Positions 1 through 15,200 of a DNA stretch of 64,000 nt are shown here, in pieces (the stretch's first letter is position 1; each line of letters begins with the position of its first letter). A program made the translations under genes and the position numbers. Below the pieces are notes generated by a model. It had not been told where the DNA came from. It saw only the letters and a list, made by a program, of their open reading frames with translations, and did no database searches. Source of the stretch: Anisus vortex (taxonomy: Eukaryota > Mollusca > Gastropoda > Planorbidae); contig OX421498.1 in NCBI GenBank assembly GCA_949126835.1, positions 34,331,299 through 34,395,298 of the forward strand. The letters are read 5' to 3'.

Positions 1-810
1 AAAGCAGGAAATGTTTATTTACAACGGTTTAACGTAAATTATTTTAATCCTGTAATAATTAAATCTTGTAAAGAATACCATAATGTCGCATTTATATAAA
101 GAAATAATTATTATTCAGTAATATTTACTATATTAAAAAACATAATTTGTTTGGCATCAGTCTTGAATCAAATGTGGAATTATTTTTTTCATTGAAGGGA
201 GATAATAAGCCCGTTTTATTTGAGATAATATTTGTAATATATTTCTTTTACAACAAAAATATACGGCTTACTATTTATATTCAACTGTAAAAAGAATTTG
301 AAAACTTTATAAATATTATATGACTAAAGAATGTCAAATGTATATTTTTAAACCTTACATTAACTACCTAGTTTGTATGATTACTACGTATCTATTCCAC
401 TTAACGATAGTATGTTAAAGTTCACAATAATATTGTAACAAAAAATGTAAAGGACATCTCAGTTAAACGAGATCAAAATATAATTATTAATAGCAGGTGC
501 TGGATCCGCAACTTGACTAACAAATGATAATGTTTAGACTTAAGACAATAATTACAAATATCTGTGAAGATTTAGTAATAAAATGGATGATAATAACACA
601 AACTTTAATTTTAAAGTAAATATAAAACGCTTTTACGATTTTCTCTATAAATCACCCATGCTTTTGGCCTTGGTCTTGCTACGGAGTTAAATTAATTGTC
701 CTGTTAAAAAAACAAATATATTGAGCAGGTTGACTTTTAGGCTGTGTGCACGGAGAATAATTTAGAAATTCGAGTTTGGCACACTGTTAGCAAAAGGTTG
801 CCGACCCCTG
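1..810 (+). mobile_element. Non-autonomous hAT-like element, right part
   Basis: Ends with ggttgccgacccctg at 810, the same terminal motif as the MITE at 25535. The body shares several blocks (near 180-230, 345-405 and 640-690) with the reversed copy at 56307 and with the interrupted copy at 28330-33300. The left end is outside the window. Confidence 0.6.
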
Positions 811-917
811 GTCTAGTGTGTCGGTAAGCAACACCTACCCAAGGTAATGAACAGTAAGAGGCTCAAGGACTGATGTTAATCAAATGTTCTATACCGCTAC
901 GAATTTTGATTTTTGGC

Positions 918-968
918 ATCTATCTATCTATCTATCTATCTATCTAATATCTATCTATCTATCTATCA

Positions 969-1001
<33 letters not shown>

Positions 1002-1278
1002 ATCTATCAAATCTAATCTATCTAATCCATCTAATCTATCTAATCTAATCTATCTAATCTATCTAATCTATCCAATCTATCCAATCTATCTAATCTATCT
1101 AATCTATCTAATCTTTCTAATCTATCTAATCTATCTAATCTATCTAATCTATCTAATCTATCTAATCTATCTAATCTATCTAATCTATCTAATCTATCTA
1201 ATATATCTAATCTAACTAATCTATCTAATCTATCTATTTATCTAATCTAATATATCTATCTATCTTCTCTCGGGAAGT
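918..1278. repeat. (ATCT)n and (CTATCTAAT)n microsatellite
   Basis: Pure atct units at each end, with a long middle of 9-bp units ctatctaat, a derived higher-order form. Confidence 0.95.
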
Positions 1279-1299
1279 CTAGAGTCTAGATCTATGTTT

Positions 1300-1790
<491 letters not shown>

Positions 1791-2579
1791 GTATACATAC
1801 AGATACATAGTTTTCTTTCTGTCTGTATAAAGAAAGTTTAATATTTTATGTTTCTATGAAATACAACATTAAAAACAAACATCACCAACAGCACTGAAAT
1901 TAACCTTGTCTGATAATAGCAACGATTGTTTGATTCAACATTTTCTTGGTCCAAAGACAATCTTCAATTTCAAATATCTAAAAAAAAAAATTAAAAAAAA
2001 AAAAGAAGTAACATAAGAAAATAAAACGATTGCATTTTTCATTGACAGTTTTAAAAATCAAAACAAAAAACAAACGAAACAACGATCTAAGGAAATAAAA
2101 ATATATAAATATGTAGAACAAACCCATGTGTGGACAAAAAGCCACCCTGGTCACTTATATCAAATATTCGATTGACGTTAAGACCTTGTGTTCTAAGGAA
2201 ATGGACGGTCCGTCGGCACACTAGGACGCACATGGTTGGGTTTAACTGTTGGACCAAATTTGATGGTCAAATAAATAATATCTTTAGTAGCTGGCTATCG
2301 GTGTGTATATTGTCTCCGTCTGACTGATAGACCTAATAGTAAAGCCGAGGAGCGTTCAGTTGTGAATGTGGTTTATTTTCCCTCGCCATCCTCTCGCATT
2401 CTGAGCTGGCTGGCTGGTTTATGACTATGTATAGTGGATTACTGTTAGCTTTGCTGCGGGGCTCTGGGTTGAATATATAATAAACAAGTCTTTTATTTAA
2501 AAGAATAGTATGTTAAGGTTCTGCGTAGCTGTTAATCAGGTCTGGTGTTCTTGGCACTGCCACTTGACGTGGCTAACAA

Positions 2580-3625
2580 AGATAGATAGATGGATAGATA
2601 GATGGATAGATAGATGGATAGATAGATGGATAGATAGATGGATAGATAGATATATGGATAGATAGATAGATAAATAGATAGATGGATTGATAGATGGATA
2701 GATAGATGTATGGATTAATAGATGAATAGATAGATAGATAAATAGATAGATAGATATATGGATAGATAGATAGATGGATAGATAGATGGATAGATAGATG
2801 GATTGATATATGGATAGATAGATAGATGGATAGATAGATGGATAGATAGATGGATAGATAGATGGATTGATATATGGATAGATAGATGGATAGATAGATG
2901 GATAGATAGATGGATAGATAGATGGATAGATAGATGGATTGATAGATGGATAGATAAATAGATGGATTGATAGATGAATAGATAGATAGATAGATGGATA
3001 GATGGATAGATGGATAGATTGATAGATGGATTGATAGATGGATAAATAGATAGATGGATAGATGAATAGATAGATAGATAGATGGATAGATGGATAGATT
3101 GATAGATGGATAGATGGATAGATAGATGGATTGATAGATGGATAGATGAATAGATAGATAGATAGATGGATAGATGGATAGATGGATAGATTGATAGATG
3201 GATAGATGAATAGATAGATGGATAGATGAATAGATAGATGAATAGATAAATAGATAGATGGATTGATAGATGGATAGATGGATAGATGGATAGATAAATA
3301 GATAGATAGATAGATGGATTGATAGATGAATAGATAGATAGATAGATGGATAGATGGATAGATTGATAGATGGATTGATAGATGGATTGATAGATGGATA
3401 GATAGATGGATAGATAGATGGATGGATAGATGGATAGATAGATGGAAAAAAGATAAATAGATAGATAGATAGATAGATGGATTTAAAGAAAGAAAGTTCG
3501 GAAGATATATGGATAGATAAAGATGGATAGATGGATATGTAGATAGATGGATAGGTGGATAGATGGAAAGATTGATGGGTGGTTGAATAGAAAGAAAGCT
3601 AGAAAGATAGATACATAAATAGATA
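2580..3625. repeat. (GATA)/(GATAGATG) microsatellite array
   Basis: About 1 kb of gata mixed with ggatagat and ttgatagat units. Opposite strand sense to the 1300-1790 array. Confidence 0.95.
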
Positions 3626-3992
3626 TACAACTTAAACTAAATTTTTTGTCTAAATTGCTAGATTTTTGGTTCATACAAATTGTAAACATAGTAGTTTAAA
3701 CCATGATCTTTTCTGTTTTTGTATTTAGAAGTTATGGTCCATCGATTCGTCTTATGCACAACCTCACGATAATAAATAAACTATGTTAAAAAAGTTGCCA
3801 AAAGTAAGAGTAAAATATGAATCAAATCTTACATTACCCGTTATGACGCGCGAGTTGCTTAAATTTTAATTTCTTAGACATTCTATTGTCAGAAACATGT
3901 ATGATACACAGAGTTATTTACACAATTATTAAGTTTGCATGATTCTAATAGATATATTGCATTGTAGTTAAACAACTTTTCTTTATCAAATC
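3626..3992. other. No gene seen
   Basis: AT-rich spacer; no exon, repeat or RNA gene recognised. Confidence 0.5.
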
Positions 3993-4294
3993 AAAGACTA
4001 TAATAAGATAGACCGCTTTCTTTAATATTTCTGCTATTTGATGACTTGAATGACTTTTTTTTCGGAATTCCCGATTCCTTTTTGAACTGTGCACTTCCGT
4101 TTTATTTAATCGCTATTATTTTCTCAACGAAAAATTAAAATTTAAATCGAAAGTTGTATACATCGGAAACATTTAGAATTTAGATAAACGTAAGAGCGTA
4201 GAAGTCATTTGAGACAGCGTTATTGGATGCGCACGGAAAAAGAACATTATAAGCTCTAAAAATAGAGCCAGCGGTCCATCTTATTATAGTTGTT
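3993..4294. mobile_element. TIR transposon (catagactataa family)
   Basis: About 300 bp with inverted ends gactataataagatagaccg and cggtccatcttattatagtt (about 20 of 21 matched). It contains ttcggaattcccgattcc and tcgaaagttgtatac as in the 53911 copy. Confidence 0.7.
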
Positions 4295-5845
4295 GATCAC
4301 ATGTATTATTTACTATACCGAATGTCAATTATAGAAGCAAGATCATGTATAACTGATAGAACATTAAATTTGAATGCACCAGAAAACGCAAAAACCTTTA
4401 CCAATCACATGTCGTGTTTTATTGTTCTTATTGTCACTTTATTTCTACCCTTCTAAAATAAAAACATTCATGATAAATTTTGATAGAAGAGCAGGAGAGA
4501 AGAATGATGTTAGAATATCAAAACATTGCAAGAGAAGAATTTGAACTTGAGATGGACGGGATCGAACTTGGATTCGTGTAATACAAAAACTCGTAAATTC
4601 TCGTGAGTCGCACTCGAGGGTGTGATAGATGAAGATGAAAGAAGTTGTATTAAATAAAAAAAAAGCATGAGAATCTGACATTGATGTCGTGTAAAACAAC
4701 GAATTACGTCCTATGACGTCAAAAGTAATGATGGCATTCTTCCCCGTGGTTATATTTATTTGCATAGTCACCGAGTTGCCGAATTAAACTGTGACCATTT
4801 AAAAAAAGTATTGTTTCTTATAGGCTACTTAGTTATTTTGAATTGTGCAAATCTAAGGTGTCTCAATTTTGGCGTTACCATTTTGTCGCATTTATTGTAT
4901 TTGTATAGGTCTCATAATATTCATAGACAACTGTCTCAAAAAAATTATTTTCAAATCATGAAGCAACATTAGCGTATAGTATTAATAACACACACACACA
5001 AGCACAAACTCTTTATTTAAAAAAAAAGAAAATAAACTTTTTGTAAGTAAACTCTTAAGCTGAATGGACAAAGACAATTATTTAAAAGCATATCTTTTAT
5101 TTTTTTACTTGTACTATTTGACAAAGCTAAGACCGGAGCTTATGAGCAAAATTGAATACAAACATATTAATGAAAAAAATTAGGAATTTATTCTAAACCT
5201 GCTTGATCTTTACCCTTCCAAATTACCCAACTTTGGCCTATTTAAAAAAAAAAAAAAAGAAAAAAATATATTTTGCGAAACACTAAAACATTTTTTGTTA
5301 ATTCTTGTCACCGGACTCCAAATAAAATTTAAGCAGACCGGTGTTTCGTAGACACTTTGTCTCAAAGTTATTTTTTTTTTTATTTGGCTTTTTAAAAAAT
5401 TATCAACATTTTTAATTTTACTCAAAATAATGATTTACTCGAGAGTATAAAATTAAAGATTGAGTTTTAAGGTAAGGGAAATTAACCATGGAATCAATAA
5501 AACAATACGAATACAATACGAATATGCTTTTTACTATTTGAGATCAATGGATTGTCCACATCTAAATATAGATTTTCATGTTCTGTAAGGTGTGTGTGTG
5601 TACATGATGTTCACAAATAGAAAAAAGGCATGGGAGTTAACTCCTCAATTTTCATTATTGGTGTTTCAATAAGATTAACGCCCCTGCCCCCACCCTCCTG
5701 CTACATTTTGACCCCTGTCCATTCTTAACCCTTCCCTTCCCCAGTTTCCGATCATAGCACTCAACTTTCCCCCCTCATCCGACAATGCGAGAGTTGACGT
5801 TTGTGGCGTAGGGGAAGGGGGGGGGTTTAGGGCGCTTTGCAAAAT
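4295..5845. other. Spacer downstream of the coiled-coil gene
   Basis: No supportable exon. It must hold the 3' UTR of the coiled-coil gene; TTTATT near 5384 is a possible reverse polyadenylation signal. A C-rich patch lies at 5685-5785 and a G-run at 5812-5825. Confidence 0.4.
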
Positions 5846-6037
5846 CTAGGGCGCCTTGATCTTCTTGTTCTTGGCGCTGAGCTCTTCGGCCCTGGCCTTC
5901 AGCATCTCTCTGGAAATGTAGCCGGGCTGGTCGGACTCAAAGGCCTCGAAAGCGCTCATCTGTCCAGCGATTAAGGAATGCTGCATCTCCACGCGGATTG
6001 AGTCTTGCGGGATCCTCTTCTCTTTGAACAGTCTCAG
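5846..6037 (-). CDS. Coiled-coil gene terminal exon
   Basis: A 192-bp exon from acceptor attgcag to a stop codon, giving the last 63 residues. It starts LRLFKEKRIPQDSIRVEMQH and ends with a very basic tail, SAKNKKIKAP. Confidence 0.85.
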   Translation of the reverse strand: MRLFKEKRIPQDSIRVEMQHSLIAGQMSAFEAFESDQPGYISREMLKARAEELSAKNKKIKAP

Positions 6038-9000
6038 CTGCAATAGGGAGAAGCAAAAAGGAACAATGGCGGATATGGGAAGGAATCAAACAAATATACT
6101 TACAATGTCATTTTAGATATGAGGCAGCACAACACACAAAAAAAAAACAGGAAGAAAAGCAAATTGTTGTCGCCATACATATTGCATAACGTCAATACTT
6201 TTCTAACTTGCCTTTAGATTTGTACACATGCAATCACTCACTTATCCTATCTTAGCCTATATATTACAGACGCTCCTTCTATAAAGAAGGTAATTGCGCC
6301 CGACGCTCATCCGCGGTCCGAGTCTAGTCTTGCATCTCTATTAATCTTTTAAATGATGTTAAGTTACTGGTTTTCCTGGTTTGTTCAGGACAGACAGACC
6401 CAACTAGAGCTCAGAAAAGAGTAAGCACACATATTCAAAAATTGGATGATTCGAAATTTAGAATAATTGAACTCTAAAATACCAAATGCGGAAGACGAAA
6501 GTGGAGTCTTATGGACCATGGTGAAATTAGATAGCGGCTAATGCCGGATAAATAGCATAACAAATATAGTTAACAGCACGCACATTAAAACACACTTTTG
6601 CTCACACGAACGCATGCACACACATATGCAAAGTCGTCTGGCTTCCTTCGACCTTCTTCCCGAAACAGATTTCATCATCACAACACAAGACTCACCATGA
6701 GCGGCTTCACCCTGCCCACTGGAACAGTTTTCTTATCAATCAGTGAGCGCATCTTTTGCAGCTTGATTATGAAATTGCGGGCGTCTTCTATGAGATCTCC
6801 CTTGTAAATGTTGTTTTCCTAGTTCCACAAGAACAACAACAACAATAAGAAGAAAAAAAAAACAACAACATGTAAAATTATTTCAATAATTATTTGATGA
6901 GCTGAAGCTATTTAAATTTGTCTGTTTCTAAAATGTTTACAGCGTTTGCTTTATTGCTACCTCAATATGTGATTATCTAATCTGATTAGTTAAAGACGCA
7001 TATTCTATAAAGAACATGAATGCGTGCATCACAAATGCAGCATTTCACTAGGGAAATATTGGTCGGTGGTTGCACCTTTCCATTTTATCTGTTATGCTGA
7101 AAAGAGTTTCATCAACGTAATATAATCATCAAAGTTTATCATTGACCTATTTATCATCGACCATTGGGTAAACATCAGACCCCCCGCCCCCCCAAAAAAA
7201 AAAAAAAAAAAAAAAAAAAGTCATCAGCTCAGTCGCGGGGCATGGCGATAATAATTGAGACCCGATTTTGTAGTAGTAGTAGTTGTAGAAGGCTCCCGCG
7301 CACCGCCAGATTTACGCTTATCATTAGAATGAATTCAATATTTTACTTGATCTTCTTTTTCTTTATTCAGTTGTCATGTATATTGCTTTTCCAAGTATTG
7401 GAACACGCAATGTTTATTCTTCCCCCCCCCCCCTCTCTTCTTTTTTCACTACACACGATTTTGTGGGCGGGGCTTTGGCTTTCCGATCGCCTGACGCTTA
7501 GTAAGAAGGCGAGAGATTCTTGGTAAACTTGGTATTCTGTGTTGACCCCAAATTCTCAGAGTGTCTGGGAACGACTTATTATTTAGGAATAGGGGAGTTT
7601 CTATCGTTTTTGTTATGAGTTTTGTAATGATATCATGATTTTCACCCCTACTAGTAATGGGTCTGTCCCTTGTACCACTTGGATAGTATTTAATGATTTG
7701 TTTGTCTGAAAGACAGGGAGTTTCGAGAATTCCTTTTGAGGACGCATGTGTTTGCACTATTTTATTCTAACTGTACATAATATTCTGAATATTGTATATA
7801 TTGAACATATCACCTGAATTAAACTATCAACAACATTTACACTGAAGCTTCCTCGTCAAGTTACTATTCTATTGTGTTGTCTACAATACTATAATATTTA
7901 TCTACTACTCTAACGTCAAGGAAAGGAACTATTAGAACACAAATCCTGAGTTTGTGCCCAGGACTATAAGAAGAGTTCGTGTAATACTGAAACATAAATA
8001 ATAATAACTAAAGTCTCCCCTAGGACTAACGAGAATTATCAACAAGATCTACACAGCTCTGGCCACAAGGGGATTGTGGACGTAACACAGTCAATACTAG
8101 AGGAGAATCAACTGATCGAGCGGCGCCCATTTCACACCTGCTCTCCAGGAGCTATAGATGGAATAGTCGCTCCATCGAGTCCAGTTGTTATCCAACCTAT
8201 AATCGTTCTGTGCGTTAAATTGTCCCAGACAAGCTCAAAGAACACATTTGCCACGAACAATGCTTCCTTTGAACTCATGAATTATCTATCCCAGTATGAC
8301 TGAAACCACTTGTTGTGTGTGGGTGTAAAATACTTACATCAGCGACTTTGATTGGTCGGAGTTTCTCAAACATGGCGTGGAGCGAGACGGCAATCTCCGA
8401 CATCAGCCGATCCTGGTCACGTAAGCACAGCTCGAGACCATCGAAGCGCTCTCTCTCGCCTTTCTCGGCTTTCAACGATTCCTGCAGCTGTTCCCGGACC
8501 CTGTGGCATATCAGATGGGACGGGGGTGGGGGGGGGGGGGAGGATATACAAAAATAATTTGTCAGAACTTAGAGAGACCACATGGCAGCTGTTTACTGAC
8601 GGTCATATTTAGTGTACATTTGAGCTTAACGCACATCCACAAATGAGTATTTAATTTACACAACTGCCTCACATTATTATTATTATCGTTCCTACCTCAC
8701 CCTAAAGTGACGCGAACGTAACGCAAAATGTGATATGCCAGTGTTTGGAATCTCAACGCGCAAGGTTGATTATGTTTAGACCAACATAGACATGACATTA
8801 TCTAGCCTGGAAGGCAATCAAAGGTCCCAGAGAAATCAACGCATTTTAGAGAAAACGGAAATTTTTCGTTGAGAGTGTTGTAGTAGGCCTAAGCTTAGAA
8901 AAGCTGCCATTACTTAGGAGAAGGGAACCCTGACTAGAAGAAAACATCACACAGCTACACAAAACCCGAAAGTTAGCAGCGGAATAGGCATTGTTAAATT

Positions 9001-12000
9001 AAAATTTAATAACATGATAACTTGATAACAAACGAATACCGGTCTTGTCTTGTTATGGTAACAACACGTCTTTTGCATAATACTGTTGATGTTTAAATAT
9101 TTTGTTTAGTATATCAAAAGGCTAATAGCAACAGAAGGTTGAAGCAATTTATAGTCAAGAATAGTAATTCTAAAGACTTTACTGATAATGAAACAATGTT
9201 ATAAAAACTACACAGAACACATTACATGAAACACTCTATAGAACACTCACTACACAGTACAGACTCAAATTGATTTTTCCAATTCTACCGAGAACATTTA
9301 TGGAGCCGACTTAAATTGATGATAAAAAACTACACGGAACACTAAATAGAGCAGTCTTAAATGAACGCTACAATCAATACATAGAAGAGACAGTCTACAG
9401 ACATACAGTGATAGCAAAACACTCTATATAGGAGACAGTCACCCACTTTGCCTGCTTCACATCATTGTATTTCAAAACGCTGTTGTTGCGGGTCAGCCTG
9501 GCCAGGTCCGCGCGCAGGATCTCGTTCTCCAGCATCTTGACCTCCTTCTCATTCCGCAGCAGTCTGGTGACGTCATCTTGGTCCAGTATGCAGTCCACCA
9601 CAAACTATGAATGATGCAATACAATTCGTCTCAACAGGCATAAGAAAAATGCAATATATCCTACATATATTTTCGTATCTTCCCGAAAAAATCCGACAGT
9701 CAACGAATCAACGGATTAATTTAATCTATAGGCGAGGAGAGATTTCAAAATAAAGACTCAGCTAGGCATTACATTCATTTTAAAACTAGCACTCGCGTAA
9801 TGTCATGTGTATTAATATATATTGTTATAACAAATTTATTATTGTCATTATTTTGGTTTACCGATGTCTAAAGCAGTGGTGAGCAGCACACTGAACGAGT
9901 GTCATACGTGGCACGCAGGGCGATTCTCAAGGTCTGGCTGCAGTGCAGACCACCTAAACGGCGGTTTTGTTCATAGCGCAAGTCAAAACCAAGTACGTCA
10001 GCATAATTAATAGCTGCTGCTCCTGAAAATTCTTGAGGAATCACGTTGGACGTTCAATGTTTAACTTCAGGAAAGCTTGTGTGGAATTAAAAACTACTCA
10101 ACATTCCACTTGCAAGCTGCAGAGGAAACTGTTGTTATAAAAATTTTTACTTTATAATAGCCCACTCTTTAATTGATTTAAAGGCAATGCAGGTCTCTTC
10201 TACAATAAATTGAGACTCATTACGGAGGACTGCTGTCGCACAGAACTGTTCGCTGGCTTAGTAAAGATATAGCCATAAATAGATTCGTTTCATGTCTGGA
10301 AGCAATCATTATGTTTCTTAATTAGGTACAAAAAAATCTACCTATTTTCATAATTGAATGATTAGGACTTACTGTTTACAAGACATAACGACACATTTAA
10401 ATGAGCCGAACTCGCATTTAACAAGCACAGGGTCTTACAGTACTTGAACTGTTTGACTACTCAAACAAATTTGCGTTGAAACTGGACATATTTTGTCATG
10501 ATATCCACTGTACAAAAAGCAAGCAATTCTCCAATGTCAAGACGTAAGCAGATCGGTTTTTCTTTAGATGAGCTGCAGAAGTAAGTCTCATCTTTAAAAG
10601 CGACGCTTTCTAACCGAAGTCAACAAGGTTTTCTAATTCATAGACATGTTTTTTGTACATCATCGATCCTAACTTTGTTTAGTCTACAACAGCTAACTAC
10701 TTTTATTAGATCTGCGTCGTTTTTTTTTTTCGAGTGGACACATATTGACAATTATTTAAAACTGCTTGCTAAATTAAAAACATCCAAATTTATGAACATC
10801 AAAAATCAGCCAATTGGCGAGAAAATAATATGTAAAGAAGCTGCTTAGAAATGTCGTCTGCTATTCTCAAGTATTCATCAAAACACCTTGAAGCATTCGT
10901 CGGTTTTAAAAAAAGTTGCTTTCGCTCTGTTTTCAGCTTTTGGTTCAATATACATTACACGAAACAAAGATTTTCTCTCACATCAAAGCTGTTTAAGCCA
11001 ATAAAGAAGCCATCTTTTCTTTTCTTTTATTTAGCATTTTACAGGACTCAAGAAATAAAAGTGAGAAACTTTAAAGTTCAGTATCCTGAAAGAACGTTCC
11101 ATTATTTATTGTTGGGGGAAGGCGTACGTGTGACCGCACCTGAATAATGTAAGAAAAATGAAAAACAAAATCCTGATATTACCATCGACTGTACACGGAA
11201 ATCATTAAGTCATCCTGACTATGTTTTTTTTTCTATTTGCATAACAAAAGCAAAATCTAATTTTAAGGGTCTACGGCGTGTTATCGAAAATCACTCTGCG
11301 TGCCAATTCTGGCAAGCGTTGCGTAGGTTGCCAACCTCTGGTGTAGTTGTTTTTTTCTTCATTCAAAGACTAACAGAAGTCAAGCGGAACTTAAAACAAA
11401 GTAACCGTAACTGATGATGACTGAATGGTAATATGGATCCAGTAGATAGATGAGTTTAGCTTCGGAATAGCAACTGGATACTTAAACATATTCAAGTATG
11501 TGAAACACTGTATTGTATAAATAAAAATAATTATAAAACTAAAAGTTTCAAAATATTTTGTTTTCGTGCACACTAAATTTATAGATTTAATTTTATAGCT
11601 CATTGATAACATTTTTTTTTCCAATTTTTTTTTAGGTCAGTGGGGTTTAATACATAACAATGGCGGATTATTACTTCTTGGGTTCCGCTGAAAGTTACGT
11701 GACAGACAATCCTAACTGATATAATATACACATATTATATGGAAGGTAACATTGTGGTATAAATAAATAAAAAAATATATTACAAATGCTCATCTTGAAA
11801 ACTATTCTAATATTGGCACAGTTGTCTGATAAAATAATTCTGTTATGTTTGTGTGTTTGTCTTTGGGGCGTTTGGGGGTGGGGTGGGGAGTCTAGCCATT
11901 GAAATATGATGCCTATGAGATTGTGAGGGGCTAAGGTAACGGGAGGAGGGGGGGGGGGGGTAAATGAATTGGGGAAGCGGGGAGGAGAGAAAGGCAGAGG

Positions 12001-12181
12001 GGGGGGGGGAATCAAGATTTTTTTTCTGTTAGACATTATGACATTGACAGATTTCTTTTTTTACAAACTTTTTTTTATTTATATTTCTTTATATCTTCTT
12101 ACACAGCGTTTGCCTTCCAATGGAAGAGATAGAGGGAGAAAGAGAGAGAAGGAGACGAAGAGACAATAAATAAATAGAGAC

Positions 12182-12218
<37 letters not shown>

Positions 12219-15200
12219 GGTAGAGACATATGACGTTAATCATGCTGAGAGATAAGGGAAGGTCTTTAATCATGATCGTATTTAAATGCACTGACTCCAT
12301 TTTTTTTTTGTTATTGTTGTTGTGTGTGTCGACTTCCTCAATCTGCCATTTCATACGATCATTGATGAGTGTATGTTTGAATGTGTGCGATTGTGTGTGA
12401 GTGTTTGTATAAAGCAGGGTGTTGGTTTTGAAACGAATTCACACGCACACAACTCACACACACACACACCTGTGGCATGAATAAGTTGATGTTGTGTTGT
12501 TGTTTTTTAAATCCCCGCCGCTAGTCAACATCGATTACAATGAATTCTACATTTTCTACATTTTCTAATCAATATATTAAGGTGCAAAAAGAAATTGATT
12601 TAGGGTCTAATCAATACGCTTTAATCAAAACCTATTTTTATATATAGAAGTGCAAAAGTTTTAAGAGACAGAATTGTTTCGTTAATTTTTAATGTATATA
12701 GCAACACACAGTGGCGTAGCTAGGGGCGTGGGAGAGGGGGTCCAAATTCGAAAGTCCCCCCCGGGCCCCTACTTGAGGGGGCACCCAAAGGAGTGTCCGA
12801 ATTGTTTTTTCTCATGTCATAATGCCGAATGTCAAAATACAGGGGCCCCAAAATAGGCCAAGCCCCCCGGGCCCCCAAATCCCTTGCAACGGCACTGCCA
12901 ACACACAAAATTCACCACCAACAACAAAAAACTATATCTTTTGAAACCATTTCGAACCGTGTGGCGAGTTATTGATTGGTTATCAATTTTCTTTGTTTGC
13001 AGCATACAAAAGGGGATGGTGTGGCCATCACAATGCCCATCCCACTTTTCGTTCCCCCTAACAGATGTATAGGTGTTCAACAGAGCTGGTTAGACTAAGG
13101 AACACCATAAATTGGTTCCGGCAAAGACTACCGTAGATTACAATAAATCCTGCCGTTTATTACTAGGATTCGAACCCGTGACCTCAGGAAAGTGAAATCC
13201 TGCAGTGAGGCCCATGTGCCTGAATTTTCTGTTCACTTGGCTTTTTAAAAACAATTACGTACGTGGAGCATCAGTTCTTGATTTGCAGTACACGAGAAGG
13301 CTGAATTCCCTTCGAACTTTAAGTCTACTAACAATAAAAAAGTTCATGGCCATATCGAAAAGATCATGACAATGTTTAAAAGTTCAAGACAATTTTCAAA
13401 ATGGCATGATAGTTTTGAGAAGGTCCTAACACTGTTTAAAATGTCATGACAATGTTTAGAAGGTCTGACAACTTAAAAAATTATGACAATAATTGTGAAA
13501 TAGTCATGACGATTTTGAAGAGGTCATGACAATTTTAAAAAAAGTAATGTCGGTTTCGAAAAGGTCAAGACAATTGTGAAAAGATCATAACAATTTTGAA
13601 AAGGTCATAATCATTTGGAAAAGGTCATGACAATTTTGAACTCATCGTGACGATTTTGAAAAGGTCAACTGAAAAGGTCTTTCCGGTGATATTATGAACA
13701 CTTCATACTGACCTTTATGTCCGACACCAGCATTGCGTCCATCAAACTGAGTAACATGTCATGAGCGTTGACCAATGCTTTGTTCCTTGCTTTTATCTTC
13801 ATTTCCTGGATATCTGCCGAAAGAAGATAAGAAATATGAATCAATCCAATACACATGGGGGTCACGCCGGGCCGAGTGGCAGAGCGTTTGTCTGCATACC
13901 GTCATTCCTGAGTTCGTATCCCGATAAAGGGCTAGGATTTGTTTCCCGCGTCCTGGGTCTAGCCAGCTTTGGTGGGTGCCTGACATTCATTTGGGCCACA
14001 GTAGAAGCGGCTGAGACATCGTGCTGGCCCCTAGTGTGCCGTAGCCGCAGATATTGGTAAACGCTGCTTCACCGGCCCAACAGACTAAGGACCCTAATAC
14101 ACACGTCAGGTGCTTCATCTCCTTTAAAATTAGCAGATTTATTATTAATCGGTTATATAACAAACGCTTCCTTAAAAGATAAAGTGAAAACTGTGTATTA
14201 CATAGATTCCTGTATATTAATCAATGACTTTTATAGCCAATTATTTATTGAGCTAAATATTTAGAGCAGCGGTTCCTAAAAGTCTGTAGGCCTACAGGGA
14301 CGCCACGAATAACCGCAAATACCTTCAGAATGTTTGAATGTTTTTTTTCCGAATTTAACAACCAAATTCAATTGAATTATCAAAGGGGTCATGGAAGATA
14401 ACGCTTACTTCCAAAAAAAAAAGGGCGCTGCTGTAGTGATATTCTGTGCAGTTGTAGATCTTTTGACGCAAACCTGTTATTGTTCATTGGACAACTGATT
14501 CGAGTCCACGCATTTAATGGCGGTGGATTGTAACATACAAGATCTTTTATATTGAAATGCTCCTTCTACAAATAACATTATGTTTTCTGTTGCAAAGGCT
14601 ATCGTGGAGTGATTATAAAAGAAACAAAACAATGCACAATATTTTTCTAAAATATTATCTCGTACACAATACCTACTTGAACTTCCGGTAAAACTAAATC
14701 CGTGAGTATCCTGAAATAAAACAAATGAAAGAGTTTTGCTTCAGTGTTATTATTTTCTTTAATTTTGTTTTTACAATTACAAGCGGATCATGGATGTATG
14801 AATATATTTCTCTCCCTGAGTATACCTGCCAATAGTTAGGGGCTATGTAAAGGCCGCTACGGCGAAATGTTGCTGACCACACATTCCTTAGTATAACATT
14901 GGCCACTTAAACTTGTGAACGCTGCTTCATATGCCCTAGATTGATTAAATTGGTCTGTTACGGATATTTTTTAAGGCCAAGGTGGTAAAGTGTAAGAGTA
15001 CAGTGGGGAGGAACTGAAGGCTTGATGTCTAAACAGGAGACAGATCCCAGAACCGCAGCGATTAGTGACAGATGGAGATCTCTGTATCGTCAGAAGGGAC
15101 ACAATTAAGTGAGTGAATCTTAACCATACAGCGGGAGATGCAATACTGAAGAAGTAAAAAATAAAACAACTTAGAATTAAACTCTCTGGCCTGCCCGTAA

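Larger units (their letters stand above)
9605..12708. other. Coiled-coil gene intron, mostly unique AT-rich DNA
   Basis: Besides the hAT fragment, G-rich runs at 11940-12010 and the (GA)n tract, I see nothing. A weak tggcacgcag match near 9910 may be another hAT end. Confidence 0.4.

Noticed and set aside
7164..7757. ORFs of 120 and 102 codons around 7164-7757
   Set aside because: They run through a homopolymer and the solo LTR, with no motif.
14267..14456. A further hAT MITE starting cagcggttcc and ending gcgctgctg
   Set aside because: The inverted ends match poorly and no 8-bp duplication is visible.
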